From Candidatus Rokuibacteriota bacterium (GTDB taxonomy: Bacteria; Methylomirabilota; Methylomirabilia; Rokubacteriales; CSP1-6), in contig QHSL01000085.1 of assembly GCA_003220435.1 (NCBI GenBank), forward strand, positions 100,798 through 164,797: a stretch of 64,000 bases of DNA, read 5' to 3'. The notes beneath the pieces are model-generated. The model worked only from the letters and a program-made list of their open reading frames with translations, was not told the DNA's origin and did not search any database. Shown piece by piece: positions 44,913 to 55,058 of the stretch. Positions within the stretch are counted from its first letter, which is position 1, and each line of letters starts with the position of its first letter. Both the position numbers and the translations under genes were made by a program.

Positions 44913-45076
44913 CTAGGCCCCCTTGCCGTCGCGGTCGGCCTTGAGAACTTTGGGATTCACCTTCAAGAACATGATGACGCATCGATCGGAGCCGAGATTG
45001 CGGACGTCGTGAGGGACGTTCGCTTGTCGGAGGCGAAGTCCTTCAGGGCGTGCAGGTCGAACACCTGATGCTTCAT
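44913..45076 (-). pseudogene. Cupin gene with internal deletion
   Basis: A start at 45076 encodes 18 residues that look like a cupin N-terminus (MKHQVFDLHALKDFASDK). After a frame change, the other frame ends with ANVPHDVRNLGSDRCVIMFL and a basic tail to the TAG at 44913. The middle of the barrel, about 60-70 codons with the metal motifs, is missing. The remaining length (164 nt) is not a multiple of three. It lies 3 nt before the LigA-type gene. Confidence 0.65.
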
Positions 45077-45179
45077 GCGGGCGACAGTGTACCGCGGATC
45101 ATCGCCTCACGGCCGGAGCAGTCTAGCCCCGCGCCGCGTGCTAGACTTCTCGCGCGTTTGCCACGAAGCGACGCGAGAC

Positions 45180-46406
45180 ATGGAGATCAAACCCTTCAGC
45201 GGATACCGATACGCCGGCGCGACGAAGCCCGACGTGTCGGCGATCGTCGCGCCGCCCTACGACCAGATCAGCCCGGAGACGCAGGACCGCCTCCACGCGC
45301 TGAGCCCGCACAACATCGTCCGGGTGACGTATCCGCGGGACGGAGACGAGAAATACCGGAAGGCGGCCTCCGTGCTCGAGGCGTGGGTGGCCGAGGGGGT
45401 GTGGCGCCGCGACGAGCGGCCGGCCTTCTATCCCTATCAGCAGACCTATTCCGTCGGCGGCCAGTCCCTGACGCGGACGGGCTTCATCGCGCTGGGCGAG
45501 GTGAGCGACTACGCGCGCGGCGTCGTGCTCCCGCACGAGCGCACGCACGCCGGGCCCAAGGAAGACCGGATGCGCCTCCTGGAGGCGACCGCCGCCGACA
45601 TCGGGCTGCTGTTCATGCTGGCGAGCGATCCGGATGGTGAGTTGCGGCGCGCCGCCGCGCCTGTCGGCGAGCCGATCGCCGAGGCGGAGGATCTCCGCGG
45701 GGAGCACCACCGGCTCTGGCGTATCACCGACGATGCGGCGCTCGCGCGCATCGCGACGCTGATGGCGCCCCGCCCGGTGATCATCGCCGACGGCCATCAC
45801 CGCTACGAGACGGCCGTGGCGTACCGCCAGCGCCATCCGCGCGCCGCAGAGAAGATGATGGCGTTCTTCCCGCTGGAGGCGCCCGGGCTCACGATCCTGC
45901 CGAATCATCGCCTGGTGCACAACGTCCAGCCCTTCGACTTCGACGACTTCGTGCAGATGGCCTCGCGCTGGTTCGCGGTGGCCCCGCTCGAGGATCCGCT
46001 GACCTTCAGGCCGACGACGGCGTCGATCGGCGTCGTGAGCGGCCCGGACGCCGCCGTGCTCACGCTCCGGGCCGAAAGCCGCGACCTGATCGCGTGGCCC
46101 GCCGGGACGTCGGCGGCTTGGCGCGCCCTGGCGGTCTCGATCCTGCACGAAGGGCTCCTGCACCCCCTGCTCGGGATCACTGACGCCAGGCTCGACGCGA
46201 AGACTCACGTGGAGTACACGGCGGACCTGGCGGAAGCGGTGCGGCTGGCTCGCGCCGGCACCTACCAGGCGGCCTTCCTGATCGCGCCGCCGACCCCCGC
46301 GGAGCTTCAGGCCGTCGTACGCGGCGGCGAGCTCCTGCCGCAGAAGTCCACCCACTTCTATCCGAAGCTCGTGGACGGGCTCGTGTTCCATCGGCTCGAC
46401 ACGTGA
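45180..46406 (+). CDS. DUF1015 family protein
   Basis: From ATG 45180 the protein is 408 aa. It has IVAPPYDQISPETQDRL, YPYQQTY and IIADGHHRYETA, which are the conserved blocks of DUF1015 (sometimes called SerC-like). The family is widespread, cytosolic and of unknown biochemical function; some neighbours elsewhere are serine or cobalamin genes. The next gene begins 7 nt after its stop, so they are probably co-transcribed. Confidence 0.87.
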   Translation: MEIKPFSGYRYAGATKPDVSAIVAPPYDQISPETQDRLHALSPHNIVRVTYPRDGDEKYRKAASVLEAWVAEGVWRRDERPAFYPYQQTYSVGGQSLTRTGFIALGEVSDYARGVVLPHERTHAGPKEDRMRLLEATAADIGLLFMLASDPDGELRRAAAPVGEPIAEAEDLRGEHHRLWRITDDAALARIATLMAPRPVIIADGHHRYETAVAYRQRHPRAAEKMMAFFPLEAPGLTILPNHRLVHNVQPFDFDDFVQMASRWFAVAPLEDPLTFRPTTASIGVVSGPDAAVLTLRAESRDLIAWPAGTSAAWRALAVSILHEGLLHPLLGITDARLDAKTHVEYTADLAEAVRLARAGTYQAAFLIAPPTPAELQAVVRGGELLPQKSTHFYPKLVDGLVFHRLDT

Positions 46407-46413
46407 GCCGGCG

Positions 46414-48711
46414 ATGACGCTTCGCTACACCGGCGCGCGGGTCAAGCGGGTCGAGGATCCGCGCCTTCTCCGTGGCGGCGGCCGCTACCTCGACGACCTC
46501 GTGCTGCCGCGGGCGCTCTCGGTCGTCTTCGTGCGGAGCCCTCACGCCCACGCGCGCGTCGCGCGGATCGAAACGGGCGCCGCCCGCGCGCTCGCCGGCG
46601 TCGTCGACGTCGTGAGGGGCGAGGACCTGCGCGCGGTGACGAAGCCGCTCGTGCCACGGCTCGATGGCGGGGGATTCACGCCAACCGCGGCCTTCGCGCT
46701 CTCCGACGGGGTCGCGCGCTTCTGCGGCGAAGCCGTGGCGGCGGTCGTGGCCACCAGCCCCGACGTCGCCGCCGACGCTCGCGAGCTGGTCGCAATCGAC
46801 TGGGAGGTGCGGCCGGTCGTCACCACGCTCGACGCGGCGCTGGCGCAGAAGCGGATCTTGTTCGAGCGCCGGCATCGACACGGCGACGTCGCCGGAGCGT
46901 TCGCGCGCGCGGCGATCGTCATCGCCGAGACATTCGAGCACGGCCGGTGCGCGCCGTCGCCCCTCGAGCCGCGCGGGATGGTCGCCGACTGGGACGGCGA
47001 GACCCTGACGCTCTGGTCGGCCAGCCAGGCCCCATCGATCATGCGTACGGCGCTGGCCGCCGCCCTCGAGCTCCCGGAGTCGCGCCTGCGGATCGTGACG
47101 CCGGACGTCGGCGGCGGCTTCGGGCTCAAGATGCAGATCTTCCCCGAGGACGTCGCGGTGGCCGCGCTCGCCCGGAGGCTCGGACGTCCGGTGAAGTGGA
47201 TCGAGGAGCGGCGAGAGAACCTCGGCGCCGCCTCGCAGGCTCGCGCCCAGCGCACGTCGGTCGAGATCGCCGCGGCGGCCGACGGCACCGTGCTCGGGCT
47301 GCGCGCGCGCGTCGTGTCCGACAACGGGGCGTATCACGCCTACCCGACCACCGCCGCCCTCGAGCCGCTGGGCACGGCGAACATCCTGCCCGGCCCCTAT
47401 CGGACGCCCGCGTACGAGTACGAAGCGATCGCGGCGGCGACCCACAAGCCACCGCTCGGCGCCTATCGCGGCGTCGGGATGACAATGGGCGCGTTCGTGA
47501 TGGAGCGGCTGCTCGATCTCGTCGCCGAGCGCGCGGCGCTCGACCCGGCCGAGGTCCGCCGGCGCAATCTCATCCCGCGCGAGGCGTATCCGTTCACGTC
47601 GGCGAGCGGCCAGCTGTACGACAGCGGCGACTACCCGAAAGCCCTCGAGCAAGCTCTGGCCCTGGTCGACTACGACGCGCTGCGAGCCGCTCAGCGATCG
47701 GCCCGCGCGGCGGGGCGACTGATCGGTGTCGGCGTCGCGTGCTACACGGAGTACACGGGCATGGGCTCGGCGGTCTTCCGCCGTCGCGGCATGCACGACG
47801 TCCCCGGCATCGAGGCGGCCACCATCAGGGTCGACCCCGACGCGACCGTGCGGTGCTCCGTGAGCTTCCCCACGCAGGGCCAGGGCCACGCGACCACGAT
47901 CGCCCAGGTCGTCGCCGATCGCCTCGGTCTGGACCTGGAGCGCGTTCGCGTCGAGCCGGCTGACACCCGGCACTCGCCCCGCGGCAGCGGCACGTTCGCG
48001 AGCCGCGGCACCGTCGCGATGCTCGGCAGCGCCGGCGCCGCCGCCGACGTGATCGCCGCGAAGATCCGGACGCTGGCGGCGCATCACCTGGAGGCGAGCG
48101 CGGCGGACGTCGTGCTCGCCGGCGGTCGCGCGTGGGTGCGCGGCCTTCCGGATCGCGCGATCCAGCTCGCCGAGATCGCCCGGATCGCGTACGCGCCGCC
48201 GCTCGGCGGCCTGCCCGACGGTCTGAGTCCCGGCCTCGACGCGACGATCTACTTCGACCCGCCCGGGCCGACCTTCTCGGGCGCGGTCCACGTCGCGGTG
48301 GTCGAGGTCGACCCCGAGACCGGGCGCGTCGCCGTGAAGCGCTACGCCGTCGTCGAGGACTGCGGCACCGTGATCAACCCGATGATCGTCCAGGGCCAGA
48401 TCCACGGGGCGGTCGCCCAGGGCATCGGCGAAGCGCTCCTCGAGCGTGTCGTCTACGACGAAGACGGCCAGCTCCTCACCGGCACCCTGATGGACTACGC
48501 GCTGCCCCGGGCCGACGACACGCCGCCGTTCGAGGTCGATCATCTGGAGACGCCGTCGCCTATCATGCCCGGAGGCGTCAAGGGCATGGGCGAGGGAGGG
48601 ACGATCGGGGCTCCCGCCGCGATCGCCAACGCCGTCGCCGACGCCGTGCGCCACCTGGGCGTGCGGATCACGAAGCTTCCGATCGAGGCCACCTTGCTCA
48701 TGAGGATCTAG
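46414..48711 (+). CDS. Xanthine dehydrogenase/aldehyde oxidase-family molybdopterin-binding large subunit
   Basis: The 765-aa protein has the N-terminal a/b-hammerhead (RVEDPRLLRGGGRYLDD), PDVGGGFGLKMQ and the C-terminal KGMGEGGTIG with the catalytic glutamate. The active-site loop is AYRGVG, like form-II or aldehyde-oxidase types and unlike the AYRCSFR of true CO dehydrogenase. The FAD and 2Fe-2S subunits (CoxM, CoxS) are not next to it, so partners must lie elsewhere or be absent. Formate-THF ligase follows 3 nt later. Confidence 0.9.
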   Translation: MTLRYTGARVKRVEDPRLLRGGGRYLDDLVLPRALSVVFVRSPHAHARVARIETGAARALAGVVDVVRGEDLRAVTKPLVPRLDGGGFTPTAAFALSDGVARFCGEAVAAVVATSPDVAADARELVAIDWEVRPVVTTLDAALAQKRILFERRHRHGDVAGAFARAAIVIAETFEHGRCAPSPLEPRGMVADWDGETLTLWSASQAPSIMRTALAAALELPESRLRIVTPDVGGGFGLKMQIFPEDVAVAALARRLGRPVKWIEERRENLGAASQARAQRTSVEIAAAADGTVLGLRARVVSDNGAYHAYPTTAALEPLGTANILPGPYRTPAYEYEAIAAATHKPPLGAYRGVGMTMGAFVMERLLDLVAERAALDPAEVRRRNLIPREAYPFTSASGQLYDSGDYPKALEQALALVDYDALRAAQRSARAAGRLIGVGVACYTEYTGMGSAVFRRRGMHDVPGIEAATIRVDPDATVRCSVSFPTQGQGHATTIAQVVADRLGLDLERVRVEPADTRHSPRGSGTFASRGTVAMLGSAGAAADVIAAKIRTLAAHHLEASAADVVLAGGRAWVRGLPDRAIQLAEIARIAYAPPLGGLPDGLSPGLDATIYFDPPGPTFSGAVHVAVVEVDPETGRVAVKRYAVVEDCGTVINPMIVQGQIHGAVAQGIGEALLERVVYDEDGQLLTGTLMDYALPRADDTPPFEVDHLETPSPIMPGGVKGMGEGGTIGAPAAIANAVADAVRHLGVRITKLPIEATLLMRI

Positions 48712-48714
48712 CAA

Positions 48715-50337
48715 ATGGGAAAACAGGACATCGACATCGCCCGCGCCGTGAAGCTCCAGCCGATCCAGGCGATCGGCGAGTTGCTCGGGCTGAACGGGGG
48801 CGACCTCGAGCCGTATGGAACCTACAAGGCGAAGATCCGGTGGGAGGTGATCGAGCGCGTGAGCGCGCGGCCGGACGGAGCGCTCGTCCTGGTGACGGCG
48901 ATGACGCCGACGCCCGCGGGCGAGGGCAAGTCGACGACGACGATCGGCCTGGCCGACGGGCTGCGGCGGCTCGGTAAGCGCTCGATCGTCGCGATGCGCG
49001 AGCCGTCGCTCGGGCCGGTGTTCGGCGTCAAGGGGGGCGGCACGGGTGGGGGCCACACGCAGCTGGCGCCGATGGAGGACATCAACCTCCACTTCACGGG
49101 CGACATGCACGCGGTCGGCACCGCGCACAACCTGCTGGCCGCGATGCTCGACAATCACCTGGCGCAGGGCAACGCGCTCGGGCTCGACGTCAGACGGATC
49201 TCCTGGAAGCGCGTCATGGACATGAACGACCGCGCGCTGCGCCACATCGTCGCCGGCCTCGGCGGGCCGGCCCACGGGGTACCCCGCGAGAGCGGCTTCG
49301 ACATCACGGTGGCCTCGGAGATCATGGCGATCCTGTGCCTGGCCCGCGACCTCCCTGACTTCAAGGCGCGGGTCGAGCGGGTGATCGTCGGCGAGACGAC
49401 CGCGGGCGCGCCGATGGCCGCGCGCGAGCTGCGGGCCGCGGGCGCCATGGCGGTGCTCATGAAGGACGCGATCAAGCCGAACCTGGTCCAGACGCTCGAC
49501 GGGACCCCCGCGCTCGTGCACGGCGGGCCCTTCGGCAACATCGCCCACGGCTGCAACAGCCTCATCGCCACCCGGCTGGCGCTCAAGCTCGGCGAGGTCG
49601 TGGTCACCGAGGCGGGCTTCGGCAGCGATCTCGGCGGAGAGAAATTCGTGGACATCAAGTGCCGGACGGGAGGCCTCGTGCCCTCCGCGGCGGTCATCGT
49701 CGTCACGACGCGCGCGCTGGCGCTGCACGGATCCGAGAACCTCGCCAAGCACGTCGAGAACGTCCGCCTGTTCGGTCTGCCGCCGGTCGTCGCGCTGAAC
49801 CGCTTCACCGATGACACCGACGACAAGGTGGCCGCGGTGGTCGCGACCTGCAAGGACCTCGGCGTGCCCTGCGGGGTGTCGCGCGGCTGGGAGCTCGGCG
49901 GCGCGGGAGTGACCGACCTCGCCGGCGCGGTGCTCAACGCGATCGGCTCCGCCGACCGCTCGCGCTTCAGCTACCTGTATCCCGAAGACCTCGGGCTGGC
50001 GGCGAAGCTCGAGACGATCGCGAAGCGCGCCTACGGCGCCGACGGCATCGCGCTGGCTCCGGCGGCGGCCGCCAAGCTGGCGCGGTTCGAGGCGCTGGGA
50101 TTCGGACGGCTGCCGGTGTGCGTGGCCAAGACGCAGAACTCGCTCAGCGACGACCCCAAGCGGCCCGGCCGGCCGCGTGGGTTCACGGTGACGATCCGCG
50201 ATGCCGCGCTCTCCGCGGGCGCCGGCTTCGTGGTCGTGTACGCCGGCGACATCCTCACGATGCCGGGCCTGCCAAAGGTGCCCGGCGCCGAGACAATCGA
50301 CATCGACGCGACGGGCAACGTGGTCGGCCTGTTCTGA
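48715..50337 (+). CDS. fhs: Formate--tetrahydrofolate ligase
   Basis: The 540-aa protein is close to the usual ~555 aa. MTPTPAGEGKSTTTIGL is the ATP-binding loop. It makes 10-formyl-THF from formate, ATP and THF in the cytosol, for purine and one-carbon supply or formate assimilation. It starts 3 nt after the molybdopterin-subunit stop. The pairing suggests that the oxidoreductase might deliver formate or that both serve one-carbon flow; that is a guess. Confidence 0.94.
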   Translation: MGKQDIDIARAVKLQPIQAIGELLGLNGGDLEPYGTYKAKIRWEVIERVSARPDGALVLVTAMTPTPAGEGKSTTTIGLADGLRRLGKRSIVAMREPSLGPVFGVKGGGTGGGHTQLAPMEDINLHFTGDMHAVGTAHNLLAAMLDNHLAQGNALGLDVRRISWKRVMDMNDRALRHIVAGLGGPAHGVPRESGFDITVASEIMAILCLARDLPDFKARVERVIVGETTAGAPMAARELRAAGAMAVLMKDAIKPNLVQTLDGTPALVHGGPFGNIAHGCNSLIATRLALKLGEVVVTEAGFGSDLGGEKFVDIKCRTGGLVPSAAVIVVTTRALALHGSENLAKHVENVRLFGLPPVVALNRFTDDTDDKVAAVVATCKDLGVPCGVSRGWELGGAGVTDLAGAVLNAIGSADRSRFSYLYPEDLGLAAKLETIAKRAYGADGIALAPAAAAKLARFEALGFGRLPVCVAKTQNSLSDDPKRPGRPRGFTVTIRDAALSAGAGFVVVYAGDILTMPGLPKVPGAETIDIDATGNVVGLF

Positions 50338-50390
50338 ACGAGGCCTATGCTAGGCTAGGCCGGGATGCCGATGCGTGCAGGTCTGAGATC

Positions 50391-50777
50391 GTGACCGCCG
50401 CGCCCGCTCACCAACAGCCCGTCGACCTCGCGATCGCGATGCGTTGGCTCGGCGGGGACCGAAGGCTGCTGCTCGAGCTGGTCGGGATCTTCATGGACGA
50501 CGGCCCCAAGCGCCTCGATTCGCTGCGGGCGGCGATGAGCGCATCGGATATCCTTCAGGTCGAGCACGTCGCGCACAGCCTGAAGGGCTCGGCCGCCATC
50601 CTGGGCGCCGCCGATCTGCAGAGCGCGGCCCTCGCGCTCGAGGATGCCGCGCACGACGGGCATCCCGAGGACAGCCCCCAGCTGGTCGCTCGGATCGCGA
50701 GGGAGCTCGACCGGATCCTCGCCTTCTTCAGCGACCCCAGCTGGCCGGAGCGGCTCGACATCGAGGCCGCGCCGTGA
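50391..50777 (+). CDS. Hpt-domain phosphotransfer protein
   Basis: The GTG at 50391 gives 128 aa: a four-helix Hpt domain with the phospho-histidine in AHSLKGSAAILGA (H62). It relays phosphate between a hybrid kinase and a response regulator; no kinase is adjacent. Its stop overlaps the start of the response regulator (GTGA). An inverted repeat, GGCCTA/TAGGCC, lies at 50342-50361 upstream. Confidence 0.88.
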   Translation: MTAAPAHQQPVDLAIAMRWLGGDRRLLLELVGIFMDDGPKRLDSLRAAMSASDILQVEHVAHSLKGSAAILGAADLQSAALALEDAAHDGHPEDSPQLVARIARELDRILAFFSDPSWPERLDIEAAP

Positions 50778-51421
50778 GCCTGCGGGTGCTGATCGTCGAC
50801 GACGAGCCGATCGTCCGCCGCCTGCACGAGACCTCGCTGACCGGCTGGGGCTACCAGGTGATCTCGGCGTCGGGGGGCGAGCAGGCGTGGGAGATCTTCC
50901 AGCGGCCGGATGCGCCCTCGCTCGCGATCCTCGACTGGACGATGCCCGGCATGGATGGCCTCGAGCTGTGCACGCGGGTCCGCTCCCTCGGCCGGGAGCC
51001 CAAGCCCTACATCATCTTCGTCACCGCCAAGGCGCGTACCCAGGACATCGTGGCCGGCCTCAGCGCCGGCGCCGACGACTACATCGTGAAGCCCTTCGAG
51101 CGCGAGGAGCTGCGCGCGCGCGTCCAGGTCGGCTTCCGCATGCTCGAGCTGCAGGCGGCCCTCGCCGAGCGCGTGCGCGAGGTCGAGGAAGCGCTGGCGC
51201 GGGTGAAGCAGCTCCAGGGGCTCCTGCCGATCTGCTCGTACTGTAAGAAGGTCCGAGACGACCAGAACTACTGGCAGCAGGTCGAGACCTACATCGAGGG
51301 TCACTCGGACGCCCAGTTCACCCACGGAATCTGTCCGGAGTGTCGCGAGAAGTTCGTCGAGCCCGAGCTCGAGCGGCTGCGCCGGATCAGAGAGAGCGGC
51401 CAGCCGGGTCTGGAGCCCTGA
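50774..51421 (+). CDS. Response regulator with C-terminal cysteine-rich domain
   Basis: The 215-aa protein has a receiver domain (D9/D10, phospho-acceptor D54, IVKPFE lysine), a coiled-coil linker (~125-155) and a C-terminal PICSYCKK ... GICPEC region that should bind zinc. This tail is common in two-component proteins of many soil bacteria and its function is not known. There is no DNA-binding domain. It is translationally coupled to the Hpt gene. The 3' end overlaps the PHP gene by 35 nt, convergent. Confidence 0.87.
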   Translation: MSLRVLIVDDEPIVRRLHETSLTGWGYQVISASGGEQAWEIFQRPDAPSLAILDWTMPGMDGLELCTRVRSLGREPKPYIIFVTAKARTQDIVAGLSAGADDYIVKPFEREELRARVQVGFRMLELQAALAERVREVEEALARVKQLQGLLPICSYCKKVRDDQNYWQQVETYIEGHSDAQFTHGICPECREKFVEPELERLRRIRESGQPGLEP

Positions 51422-52130
51422 GCGGAGTTTCGGGACCTCGGCGCAGGGGCGTCCTCGCCTGTGCCTTGCCGTGAGCGAGCGCCTGCCGGATGACGATGCT
51501 TGCGCAGCGCCCCAGGCTCAGGGGCCGGCTGACGACGCTGACCCGCCCCTTCTTGATCGCCGACAGCACCGACTCGACGGACGGTTCGGCGTCGATCAGC
51601 GAGTACGTGGTCCCGAACTGTTCGTGCAGGTGGCAGTCGGAGGTTCCAATGACGGGGAGCCCCACCGCGGCGGCCAGCTTGACCGCCGGCCGGTTGAAGT
51701 CGATGCGCGCGGTATAGAAGTGGCTGAACTCGATCGCGTCGAAGAGCTCGATCTCTTGCCAGAGCCGCTCGCGCAGACAGTACGACGTCGGGAAGAACGG
51801 GTGCGGCGCGACCACCAGCCAGTCGGGCGTCCGGTATCGACGGAGGTCGGCGAACGTCCCGAGCTTGTCGACTTCGACGTCGGCGTTGTAGACGAGCACG
51901 TGCCGGCCTTCCACGGTGGCCTCGACCCCCGGCACCAGGAGGACGCCGTGAGCGCGCGCGTAGGCGGCCAGCTCGTCGTCGTACGTGCGCGCGTCGTGGT
52001 TGGTGATCCCGAGCACGCGAAACCCTTCACGGGCGGCGCGGTCGATCATCTCACGCGCGCTGTACGGGATCGCCGGCTCGGCCTCTCGCGTGTGGACGTG
52101 CAGGTCGGCCTTGAGCCCCGCGGCCCTCAT
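51387..52130 (-). CDS. PHP-domain metal-dependent phosphoesterase
   Basis: From ATG 52130 the product is 247 aa. The PHP motifs are visible: DLHVHTRE, ITNHDART, VPGVEATVEG, APHPFFPT and GTSDCHLH, so the trinuclear metal site is complete. Such proteins hydrolyse phosphoesters (nucleotides, 3',5'-bisphosphates or histidinol phosphate). The last ~30 residues are a basic, proline-rich tail. The upstream small membrane-protein gene overlaps its start. Confidence 0.86.
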   Translation of the reverse strand: MRAAGLKADLHVHTREAEPAIPYSAREMIDRAAREGFRVLGITNHDARTYDDELAAYARAHGVLLVPGVEATVEGRHVLVYNADVEVDKLGTFADLRRYRTPDWLVVAPHPFFPTSYCLRERLWQEIELFDAIEFSHFYTARIDFNRPAVKLAAAVGLPVIGTSDCHLHEQFGTTYSLIDAEPSVESVLSAIKKGRVSVVSRPLSLGRCASIVIRQALAHGKAQARTPLRRGPETPLRAPDPAGRSL

Positions 52131-52477
52131 CACGACCCTCCCCGGGTACTGTCGCGCCGCGGCGCGGCGCTGACCTCGGAGACTCCCAGGGCCGGATAGC
52201 CGAACGAGAGCCCGAGGAACTCGAGCCTCGCGCAGGAATTGGGCGTGTCGAGCACGTCGGCCATCATGGGCGCGCGCCGAACCGAGTGCTGTAACCGATA
52301 GGTGCACGCCAGCTTCTGCCACGTGTGCGCAAGCTGGCGCTGCTGATAGCCCCACGCGATCGACGCGAGCACGAAGCTCAGCAGCGCGACAGTGGCGGCC
52401 AGCTTGATCAGCCGCTGCGCCTCGGGCCGCAGGAACCCGAGCATCCCTGGTGCGCGTATGCCTTCAAGGCGAATCAT
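52130..52477 (-). CDS. Small single-pass membrane protein of unknown function
   Basis: From ATG 52477 the protein has 115 aa, one hydrophobic helix (~25-48, LAATVALLSFVLASIAWGY) and a C-terminal domain with a cysteine pair (LACTYR, NSCARLEFL). An internal ATG at 52444 is an alternative start. Its stop overlaps the PHP start. No family is recognised. A sigma-54-like site lies just upstream. Confidence 0.6.
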   Translation of the reverse strand: MIRLEGIRAPGMLGFLRPEAQRLIKLAATVALLSFVLASIAWGYQQRQLAHTWQKLACTYRLQHSVRRAPMMADVLDTPNSCARLEFLGLSFGYPALGVSEVSAAPRRDSTRGGS

Positions 52478-52491
52478 CACCCCCTTGCTCG

Positions 52492-52508
52492 AGCAATGCC
52501 GATACCAA
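52492..52508 (-). promoter_or_regulatory. Possible sigma-54 promoter of the small membrane-protein gene
   Basis: On the reverse strand TTGGTATCGGCATTGCT has TTGCT as a perfect -12 box and GG 10 nt before GC, but the -24 box is TGGTAT. The start would fall about 4 nt before the ATG at 52477, which favours the internal start at 52444. Confidence 0.4.
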
Positions 52509-52736
52509 GGCCTGCGGTGTCGGCCAAAGCAAAGCGGGCATTGCCGTTCTGATCCCTGCGAAACCGTGGATCCGATTCTCGGCAGCGAAGATTCTTTCCG
52601 GTAGGTGGAGCGGAGCTTACCGGCTGGATGCGGCGCTGGCCAGCTGAGTGACAGAAATTGACCACTCCGGTGAAGACCCGATAGGGGTGTCATGGAGCTT
52701 CGTCCGTAAAATCAGTAGTTTCCGGATATCACCGGC
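52509..52736. other. Intergenic region between two outward sigma-54-like sites
   Basis: I see no supported gene in these 228 nt. A CCGGTA/TACCGG inverted repeat lies around 52600-52625 and could be a protein-binding site. Confidence 0.4.
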
Positions 52737-52753
52737 CTGGCATGTGGTTTGCC
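52737..52753 (+). promoter_or_regulatory. Sigma-54 promoter of the patatin gene
   Basis: CTGGCATGTGGTTTGCC fits the consensus with C to T in the -24 box and C at the last base; GG and GC are 10 nt apart. The start would be near 52764, 13 nt before the ATG at 52777. Confidence 0.65.
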
Positions 52754-52776
52754 GCGGTTGATACAATGAGGGACGT

Positions 52777-53843
52777 ATGAGGCTTGAGATGGATCTGGTG
52801 GACCGCCTGATCAGGCGCTTGCGGCCGCAGCGACGGCCGCGCTACGCGCTGGCCCTCGCGGGTGGGGGCGTGATCGGCGGCATGTACGAGGTCGGCGTCA
52901 TCGCAGCGATCGAGGAGCGGCTCACCGGGGGGCGCGGCTTCGACATCTACGTCGGCTGCAGCGCCGGCTCGGTCGTGGCCGCGCTGCTGGCCAATGGGGT
53001 CCCGGCCTCGGAGATCTTCCGCATCATCGACGAGGACCGCGACCACCCGCTGAACTTCCGTCGCGGCGCCGTCTATGCGTCGAACTCGCTCCGCCACGCC
53101 GCGGGCCGGTTCGGCCGGCTGCTGTGGGCGGTCGGCAAGAACGCGGTGACCGGGCTCCGCACCTCGGTCCCCGACATCCTGGCGCGCGCCGAGCGCGACC
53201 TGCCCGCGGGATTCTTCTCGCTGGTTGCCCTGGAGCGCTACATGCGAGAGACCCTCGCGGCGGGTGGGCTCCAGAACTCGTTCACGGCGCTGGACCGCAC
53301 GCTCCTGATCCCGGCGATCGACATCGACCGGGCGCAGCGCGTGGTCTTCGGCCGCGACGGGCTGCGCGACGTCCTGATCAGCGAAGCGGTGGCGGCCTCC
53401 TCGGCGATTCCCGGATTCTTCGAGCCCTACACGCTGCGTGGCCGCGACTACGTCGACGGCGGTGTGGGCTTCAGCGGCCATGCCGATCTCGCGGCGGAGG
53501 CGGGCGCGGACGTGGTGATCGTCGTGAACCCGCTCGTCCCGAACCCTGACGGCGGCGTGGTGCCGCTGCGAAACCGCGGGCTCTACTCGATCATGGAACA
53601 GGCCGGCCGCATCTATAGCCAGAATCTGCTCCTGCTCGGCCTTTCGACTCTGCGGATGAAGCATCCGCGCACCGAGTTCCACCTGATCCAGCCGTCGCGC
53701 GACGACACGCCGATGGGCGGGCCGTCCATGGGCTTCGAGGCCAGCCGCGCGGCGCTCCGCTTCGGCTACGAGTCGACGAAGGAGTGGCTCCCCGGCCAGG
53801 GCACGAAGCTCCTGCGCCGGCTTCTCGCCGAGCCCCGCCTGGC

Positions 53844-53847
<4 letters not shown>
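52777..53847 (+). CDS. Patatin-like phospholipase
   Basis: The 356-aa protein has the oxyanion loop LAGGGVIGG, the nucleophile motif VGCSAGS (GxSxG) and the dyad aspartate in YVDGGVG. It hydrolyses acyl esters of phospholipids; there is no signal peptide, so it acts in the cytoplasm or on the inner membrane. The C-terminal ~100 residues are extra to the core. It stands alone, with its own promoter, and converges with an MFS gene (4-nt overlap). Confidence 0.9.
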
Positions 53848-55052
<1,205 letters not shown>

Positions 55053-55058
55053 GCCCTG

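Noticed and set aside
44566-44982. 138-aa LigA with an N-terminal extension
   Set aside because: The extra residues are read from the end of the broken cupin gene in another frame; LigA domains start at the internal ATG.
46414-48711. Carbon monoxide dehydrogenase large subunit (CoxL form I)
   Set aside because: The active-site loop is AYRGVG instead of AYRCSFR, and CoxS and CoxM are absent.
46177-49752. Very long reverse-strand open frame (1191 codons) across the molybdopterin-subunit and formate-THF ligase genes
   Set aside because: It is antisense to two clearly recognised genes and has the Arg/Gly/Asp/His-rich composition that high-GC shadows give; no motif is visible.
52130-52693. 187-aa version of the small membrane-protein gene
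   Set aside because: The first ~70 residues lie in intergenic DNA with an Arg/Pro/Ser-rich, unstructured composition; an internal ATG before the membrane helix fits better.
52480-52736. End of an insertion sequence
   Set aside because: The stretch looked IS-like at first, but I found no transposase fragment, paired terminal repeats or target duplication.
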